Source: Pseudomonadota bacterium (lineage in GTDB: Bacteria; Myxococcota_A; UBA9042; GCA-2863065). From it: DNA of 38,385 nt. The notes beneath the pieces were generated by a model. That model was not told the origin of the DNA. It saw only the letters and a list, made by a program, of their open reading frames with translations, and ran no database searches. The stretch is taken from contig SXOO01000141.1 of NCBI GenBank assembly GCA_005776725.1, positions 1-38,385 on the forward strand, in the 5' to 3' direction. Shown in pieces: positions 33,612-38,385 of this stretch (position 1 is the stretch's first letter; every line of letters starts with the position of its first letter). Made by a program: the position numbers and the translations under genes.

Positions 33612-36600
33612 GCGCGCTCGTGCTATGGGCCGCGCTCGCGTCCGTCGCCGTCGCGGAACAGCCCCAGGGGCCGCGTGTGATGCCCGTGGAGCCCCTCGCT
33701 CCGCTGGACCGCGAGAAGGTCCTCCTCGAGCTCGACAAGGTCGCGGAGTCGTATGCAGCCCTTGGCAAGGCCTACGACTTCGAGCTCCGAGCCACCGGCA
33801 TGCGCGAGCTCAACGACCGCCTAAAGCTGCTGGACAAGGCCTATCGGCGGCAGCTGGGCGACCTCGAGGCGCTAGAGCACGAGCGCCGCCTCGACGCGCT
33901 GCGCCTGCTCGAGGAGTTCGTCCTCCGGTACCCGAACCACCCTGAGTACACGCCGGACGCGATGTACCGGCTGGCCGACCTCTACTTCGAGAAGTCCCAG
34001 GTGGATGGCTACTCCTTGCAGGAGCAGTTCGACCGCGACCTCGATCTCTACAAGCGGGGCAAGATCCCGGCGGAACCGCAGGCACCGGAGGAAGACTACG
34101 CGGAGAGCCTCAAGCTCTTCGACGAGATCTTGCGCCGCTTCCCGCAGTACCGGTTGGGCGACGCCGTGCTCTACAAGATGGGTTATCTCGCCAGCCGCGG
34201 TGGGGACGACAAGGCGGCGCGTGACGCGTTCGAGCGGCTCGCTCGGACGTACGGCGCCAAGAGCTCGCTCACCGCCGAGGCCTGGCTACGTGTCGGTGAG
34301 ATCCGCTTCGAGGACCAGGAGTGGCGCCTCGCCGAGCAGGCTTACGACGAGGCCGCCAAGTTTCCCGAGTCCAAGTACTACCCGATGGTGCTCTACAAGC
34401 GCGCCTGGACGTACTTCATGGCCTACGACTACCCGCGAGCTATCCGCGGCTTCAAGGACCTGATCCAGAAGTACGACGGCGCTGCCGGGCAGAAGTCGAA
34501 GCTCGGCGCCGCCCTGCGCGAGGAGGCCGTGGTGTACCTCGCGCGGTCGCTCGCCGAAGAGGACTGGAACGGCGACAACGAGGTCGACCCCGACTCCGGG
34601 CCGAAGCGCGCGCTGTCGTACCTGAACGAGGGGACTCCGGCCGAGAAGGAGATCCTGGAGGAGTACGCGAAGAGCCTCTTCGACCTCTTCAAGGCGGAGA
34701 ACTTCCGGCAAGCGGCCGAGGTGTATCAGGAGCTCATCAGCCGCGACCCGTACGGCGGCATGAACCCCGAGTACCTCGAGCGCGTGATCGAGGCCCACGC
34801 TAACGCCGGCGACGAAGAGCGCTCCATCGAGGATCGCCGGCAATACGTGAAGGCGTTCGCCCGCGGGACGCCGTGGTTCGACAAAAACCGCGACAACGCC
34901 AGCGTAACCACCCGGGTCGACCGCACCGTCGAGGTGATCCTCCGTCAGCAGGGCGCGTTCGACCACTCGCGCGCGCAGGATCTCAAGACCGCCGGTCGGT
35001 TGCCTGAGGCGCGTGAGGCCTACCTCGCCGCCGCAGCTGGGTACCGCAGCTACCTCGCCCAGTATCCGCGGCGCCCAGAGGCCTACGGTCTCCGCTATCA
35101 GCTCGCCGAGGCGCTGTACTACGCCGGGGAGTACCTCGAGGCCGCGGGTGTGTACGCGCAGGTCCGCGATCTCAAGGGCAAACACGCCCAGGACGCCGGT
35201 TACTCGGCGATCGCGTCATACGAGCAGCACTTGGACGCTCAGGTGAAGGCCGGGGTGCTGGAGGAGCGCGTCGCGGCCCGCGCCGCCGCGGATCCGCCCA
35301 TGCCCGAGGGTCGGCAGACCGACCTCATCAGCGTTCCCACCGATACCGTGCCCGAGGTGGCGCTCGCGTGGGTCAAGGAGGGCGACCGCTACATCGAGCT
35401 CGGGTTCGAGGACAAGAAGGACCCCGACTACCCTGCGGTCCTCAGCTATCGAATGGGCCTCTTGTTCTACAACCACCGGCAGTTCGCCGAGGCGCGGCGT
35501 CGCTTCGAGGCCGTGGTCCAAGCCTTCCCTCTCAAGAAGGAGGCTGCGTTCTCGGCGTTCAACATCATCAACAGCTACAAGGCCGAGAACGACTGGAAGA
35601 ACATCGAGGTGTGGACCGACCGTATCGCGAAGGACGGCATCGGGCGCCCCGAAGACCTCGTTGCAGTTCAGACCCAGATCGCCGGTTTCAAGCTCGGCCA
35701 GCAGTTCGATCGCGCGCAGGCACTCTTTGACGAGAAGAAGTTCGTCGAGGCGGCAGAGGAGTTCGAGCGCGTCATCAACCAGGACCAGAAGTCCGCGTTC
35801 GCCGACAAGGCCCTCTACAACGCAGCAGTTGCCTATCAGAACGCGAAGTACTGGAACTCGGCCGCGCGCGTCTTCGAACGGATCGTGACCGAGCCGCGCT
35901 TCGCTGGCAGCCAGTATCGCGAGGACGCGCTCTTCTACATGGCCGAGAACAGCCGGAAGTTCTTCGCGTTCGACCGCGCGGTGACTCACTACATCACCCT
36001 GGCGGCGTCATTCCCGAAGGCCGAGCGGGCGCCGTACGCGCTCTTCCAGGCTGCCCGGCTGCGCGAGATGCAGGGCGAGTTCAAGGAGGCCGTGGAGACT
36101 TACCGGCGCTACGCCGAGGTGTTCTCCGGGCGCGACGACGCCAATCAGGCCATCTACAACGCGGGCAAGATCCACGAACGGACCGGTGACAAATCCGCCG
36201 AGGTGGCGCAGTGGAAGGAGTTCCTGACACGGTTCAGCGCGACGCTCGGCACCGACGCGAAGGTCGTGGAGGCCAACCTTCGGTTGGGCGATCTCTACAA
36301 GGCGAAGAACGACTGGAAGGCTGCCGCGCGTTACTACGAGGCGACCATCGCCGAATTCGAGCGACGCGGTCTGCAGCCCGGCAGCGCGGCCGCTGCTTTC
36401 CCAGCGAAAGCGAGGTTCGAGCTCATCGAGGTGGACTTCCGAAGTTACGAGGGCGTCCGGTTGGTCGGCTCCCTCCAGGCGCAGGGGCGCGCGATTCAGC
36501 TGAAGCGCCAGGGCCTCGAAGATCTCGAGCGGCGATATGCCGACGTGTTCCCCTACAAGGCGTTCGATTGGACCGTAGCCGCCTTCTTCCGCATCGGCCA

Positions 36601-37045
36601 CATCTATCAGCTGTACGCGAAGATGCTGTACGACGCCCCGGACCCGGCAGGCCTCTCGGACGAGGAGCTCGAGATCTTCCGCACGCAGATCGAGGAGGAA
36701 GCGCTGAAGTGGGAGAACGTGGCCGTCGAACGCTACGAGGTCACCGTCAAGAACTCCCGTGAGCTCAAGATCGTCAATGACTGGTCCCAGCGCGCGCTCA
36801 AGGAGCTCAACGCGTACAAGCCCAACGAGTATCCGCTCTTCAAGGCGGAGCGGCGGCAGTTCGACTTCTCGTCAGACACCACGCTGCCCGTGCTCCCGGG
36901 AACCGAAGCAGAGCCGTCGCCCGAGCCAGACGCCGTGCCCGAGCCCGGCGTCCTGCCCGAGCCTGACGTCGTGCCCGAGCCCGGCGTCGTGCCCGAGCCT
37001 GGCGTCGTCCCTGATCCCTCTGTCGAGCCGGGGGCGGTCCCGTGA
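33608..37045 (+). CDS. Very large periplasmic TPR protein (GltD/AgmU-type candidate)
   Basis: 1145 aa, ATG at 33608 (ATGA overlap). Signal peptide ends SVAVA (about 16). Most of the chain is tetratricopeptide-like repeats: YPNHPEYTPDAMYRLADLYFEKSQ, EILRRFPQYRLGDAVLYKMGYLASRGGD, NHRQFAEARRRFEAVVQAFP, DEKKFVEAAEEFERVI and others to about 1000. The C terminus (about 1095-1145) is a Pro/Glu repeat of six-residue units (VPEPGV). Myxococcus AgmU/GltD is a TPR protein of similar size next to the TPR lipoprotein GltE/AglT, and the same order is seen here. A trans-envelope scaffold is the best guess. Confidence 0.85.
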   Translation: MSALVLWAALASVAVAEQPQGPRVMPVEPLAPLDREKVLLELDKVAESYAALGKAYDFELRATGMRELNDRLKLLDKAYRRQLGDLEALEHERRLDALRLLEEFVLRYPNHPEYTPDAMYRLADLYFEKSQVDGYSLQEQFDRDLDLYKRGKIPAEPQAPEEDYAESLKLFDEILRRFPQYRLGDAVLYKMGYLASRGGDDKAARDAFERLARTYGAKSSLTAEAWLRVGEIRFEDQEWRLAEQAYDEAAKFPESKYYPMVLYKRAWTYFMAYDYPRAIRGFKDLIQKYDGAAGQKSKLGAALREEAVVYLARSLAEEDWNGDNEVDPDSGPKRALSYLNEGTPAEKEILEEYAKSLFDLFKAENFRQAAEVYQELISRDPYGGMNPEYLERVIEAHANAGDEERSIEDRRQYVKAFARGTPWFDKNRDNASVTTRVDRTVEVILRQQGAFDHSRAQDLKTAGRLPEAREAYLAAAAGYRSYLAQYPRRPEAYGLRYQLAEALYYAGEYLEAAGVYAQVRDLKGKHAQDAGYSAIASYEQHLDAQVKAGVLEERVAARAAADPPMPEGRQTDLISVPTDTVPEVALAWVKEGDRYIELGFEDKKDPDYPAVLSYRMGLLFYNHRQFAEARRRFEAVVQAFPLKKEAAFSAFNIINSYKAENDWKNIEVWTDRIAKDGIGRPEDLVAVQTQIAGFKLGQQFDRAQALFDEKKFVEAAEEFERVINQDQKSAFADKALYNAAVAYQNAKYWNSAARVFERIVTEPRFAGSQYREDALFYMAENSRKFFAFDRAVTHYITLAASFPKAERAPYALFQAARLREMQGEFKEAVETYRRYAEVFSGRDDANQAIYNAGKIHERTGDKSAEVAQWKEFLTRFSATLGTDAKVVEANLRLGDLYKAKNDWKAAARYYEATIAEFERRGLQPGSAAAAFPAKARFELIEVDFRSYEGVRLVGSLQAQGRAIQLKRQGLEDLERRYADVFPYKAFDWTVAAFFRIGHIYQLYAKMLYDAPDPAGLSDEELEIFRTQIEEEALKWENVAVERYEVTVKNSRELKIVNDWSQRALKELNAYKPNEYPLFKAERRQFDFSSDTTLPVLPGTEAEPSPEPDAVPEPGVLPEPDVVPEPGVVPEPGVVPDPSVEPGAVP
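36935..37024 (+). repeat. 18-bp tandem repeat encoding Pro-Glu-rich tail
   Basis: Four near-identical 18-base units (first GTGCCCGAGCCCGGCGTC at 36935-36952) and a diverged fifth encode [VL]PEP[GD]V at the end of the large TPR protein. Pro-Glu tails often span peptidoglycan or keep extended periplasmic linkers. Copy number could vary in frame. Confidence 0.75.
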
Positions 37046-38385
37046 AGCGCTGCTTAGTCGCCCTCGCCCTCGGGTGCGCGGCCGCTACGCCGCGGCCGCC
37101 CATCGAGGCACCGCCGGTCGCCGTGGCCGTGGCGCCTCCGGCTCGGACGCAGACCCCACCCGCCACCCAGGGTAGGCGTGACGAGGGCCTCGAGGCCCTC
37201 CAAGCCTATGACTTCGAGACGGCAGTTCGCCGGCTGGAGGCGGTGGCCGACCCGACTGGCGACGACGCCGAGGCCCTGGCCGCCTACGTTGGGGCGCTCG
37301 TTCGTCTCGGGCGCGCGAGCGTCGCGATCCCCGTCGTCCTCGACTGGCAGCGGAGACACCCCTCCGAGCTCCAGCCGCTCACGGTGTGTGTCCGAACGTT
37401 ACTGCGGGCCGGCCGGGCGGACGACGCGCGGGAACTGACCGAACGCTTCGTCGAGGCGCAGCCCGACGAGCTCGAGGCCCAGAACCTCCGAGGTGAGGTG
37501 TTGGGTGCCCTCGGGTTCCATGCTCGCGTCATCGCGGACTCCGCGGAGGTCTTGAAGAAGGATGAGGTCAACCGCGGTGCGTTGCGCAACCTCGCGCGGG
37601 CCTACGCAGCCCTCGGGAAGACCGACCTCGCCCTGTTCGTGATCGGCCAGGGTCTCGAAGCCGGCCCCGATGCCACTTTGTCCTACCTCCGCGGGCAGCT
37701 TTACGTCTCCAAGAAAGACTGGCAGCGCGCTGAGATCTCGTTGCGCGAGGCCGTGGAGGCCTCCCCGGACTTCGCCGAGGCGCTGAACAACCTCGGGGTG
37801 GTCTACCAGGAGGTTGGCGATTACCCGTCTGCGGTCGCCTCCCTGGAAAAGGCCGCCAAGGTCGCCCCCGGCTTCAAGGCTGCTTTGCTCAACCTCGGAA
37901 ACGCGTACCGAGGGCTCAAGGAGTTCGACCGGGCGCGCGACGCCTACGACCGGGCCCTGAAGCTGGACCCCGAATTCGCCGACGCCCTCTTCAACCTGGG
38001 CATCTTGTACTTCGACACCACCGGGATCGAGGGTGTTACCGACGAGGAGCGCCTCGAGGCCTCGGTGGCTTACTTCTCCGACTACAAGGTGGCGGCAGGC
38101 GGCCGAGCCCCGGCCGATGACCCGGTAGACGCGTACATCGCGGAGGCCCGTCGCCTCGTCGAGGAGATGCGGCGCGCACGCGAGGAGGAGCTCAAGAACC
38201 CGCCGGAGGGCGACACGCCGCCCGAAGGCACCGAGGGCGGTGAGGGGGACCCGCCCCCGTCGGACGTCGACGCACCATCGGACCCGGAGGCAGCGCCCGT
38301 TCCGGCCCCAGCGCCCGAGCCGGCCCCGTCGCCCGACCCGCCCCCGGCGCCCGACCCGGCCCCAGCGCCCGACCCGGCCCCAGCG
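37042..38385 (+). CDS. TPR lipoprotein (GltE/AglT-type candidate), 3' end missing
   Basis: 448 codons from a GTG at 37042 overlapping the previous stop (GTGA); the frame is open to the window end. Lipobox LALGC (Cys12). About eight TPR units follow a Pro-rich linker; the most canonical are near 240-330 (DFAEALNNLGVVYQEVGDY, KAALLNLGNAYRGLKEFDRARDAYDRALKLDP, DALFNLGILYFDT). A SVAYFSDYK segment precedes a charged helix and a Pro/Ala/Asp tail of 18-base repeats that continues to the edge. The design and its place directly after the giant TPR gene match GltE of the Myxococcus Glt complex. Naming is provisional. Confidence 0.85.
   Translation, partial: MKRCLVALALGCAAATPRPPIEAPPVAVAVAPPARTQTPPATQGRRDEGLEALQAYDFETAVRRLEAVADPTGDDAEALAAYVGALVRLGRASVAIPVVLDWQRRHPSELQPLTVCVRTLLRAGRADDARELTERFVEAQPDELEAQNLRGEVLGALGFHARVIADSAEVLKKDEVNRGALRNLARAYAALGKTDLALFVIGQGLEAGPDATLSYLRGQLYVSKKDWQRAEISLREAVEASPDFAEALNNLGVVYQEVGDYPSAVASLEKAAKVAPGFKAALLNLGNAYRGLKEFDRARDAYDRALKLDPEFADALFNLGILYFDTTGIEGVTDEERLEASVAYFSDYKVAAGGRAPADDPVDAYIAEARRLVEEMRRAREEELKNPPEGDTPPEGTEGGEGDPPPSDVDAPSDPEAAPVPAPAPEPAPSPDPPPAPDPAPAPDPAPA

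Noticed and set aside
38290..38385. Repeated GACCCGGCCCCAGCG-type sequence at the window end as a non-coding repeat
   Set aside because: It is in frame with the TPR lipoprotein and codes for its Pro/Ala/Asp tail.

Overview
The window is GC-rich and densely coded (28 protein-coding genes, no non-coding gap above about 205 bases). It looks like a chromosomal stretch of a Myxococcota or related deltaproteobacterial genome. The reasons are a cysteine-rich surface protein ending in a MYXO-CTERM-type tail (Cys, hydrophobic helix, Arg-Arg), several lipoproteins with Thr-Asp-Ala spacers, a xerC-hslV pair, and a run of large secreted TPR proteins resembling those of the myxobacterial Glt/Nfs envelope machines. 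No rRNA, tRNA, CRISPR array, insertion sequence or phage module was seen.

Layout. 1-1177 (minus): xerC followed by the 5' end of hslV. 1284-3428 (plus): the Cys-rich MYXO-CTERM protein, preceded by a perfect 10-bp inverted repeat and followed by two tandem hairpins between converging genes. 3634-7533 (minus): a compact operon of an SPFH/SHOCT protein, a two-zinc-ribbon membrane protein, a DUF423 membrane protein and a five-domain S1 RNA-binding protein. 7665-10617: two divergent, translationally coupled pairs, one TerB-like protein plus membrane protein (minus) and one PP2C-like protein that has lost metal ligands plus zinc-ribbon membrane protein (plus). 10633-12155 (minus): two coupled lipoproteins, one with a single CXXCH haem motif. 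12289-18299 (plus): a hybrid histidine kinase, a B12-binding-type radical SAM protein and a polytopic membrane protein.

18283-28053 (minus): a HEAT-repeat protein with a discoidin-like glycan-binding N terminus, a protein with a possible caspase-like His-Gly/Cys dyad, a PNGase F-like lipoprotein, a soluble lytic transglycosylase, PriA, and a small lipoprotein. 28154-30415 (plus): a P-loop nucleotide-kinase-like protein, an NRDE/TANGO2 protein and a GFA-GNAT fusion. 30613-38385 (plus): an operon whose four genes all overlap by four bases, encoding a secreted coiled-coil protein, two very large periplasmic TPR proteins and a TPR lipoprotein cut by the window edge. A good sigma70-type promoter lies upstream of it.

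The content is mostly envelope biology: surface display, lipoproteins, peptidoglycan and glycan turnover, membrane-stress scaffolds and a likely trans-envelope TPR assembly, interspersed with core DNA-maintenance genes (xerC, priA) and protease hslV. The most distinctive parts are the PP2C-like/TerB-like/zinc-ribbon divergent cluster beside the SPFH operon, the caspase-like protein, and the Glt-like TPR operon. Many genes are joined by 4-base stop/start overlaps (8552-8555, 9871-9874, 11382-11385, 31374-31377, 33608-33611, 37042-37045), so translational coupling is a recurrent feature.
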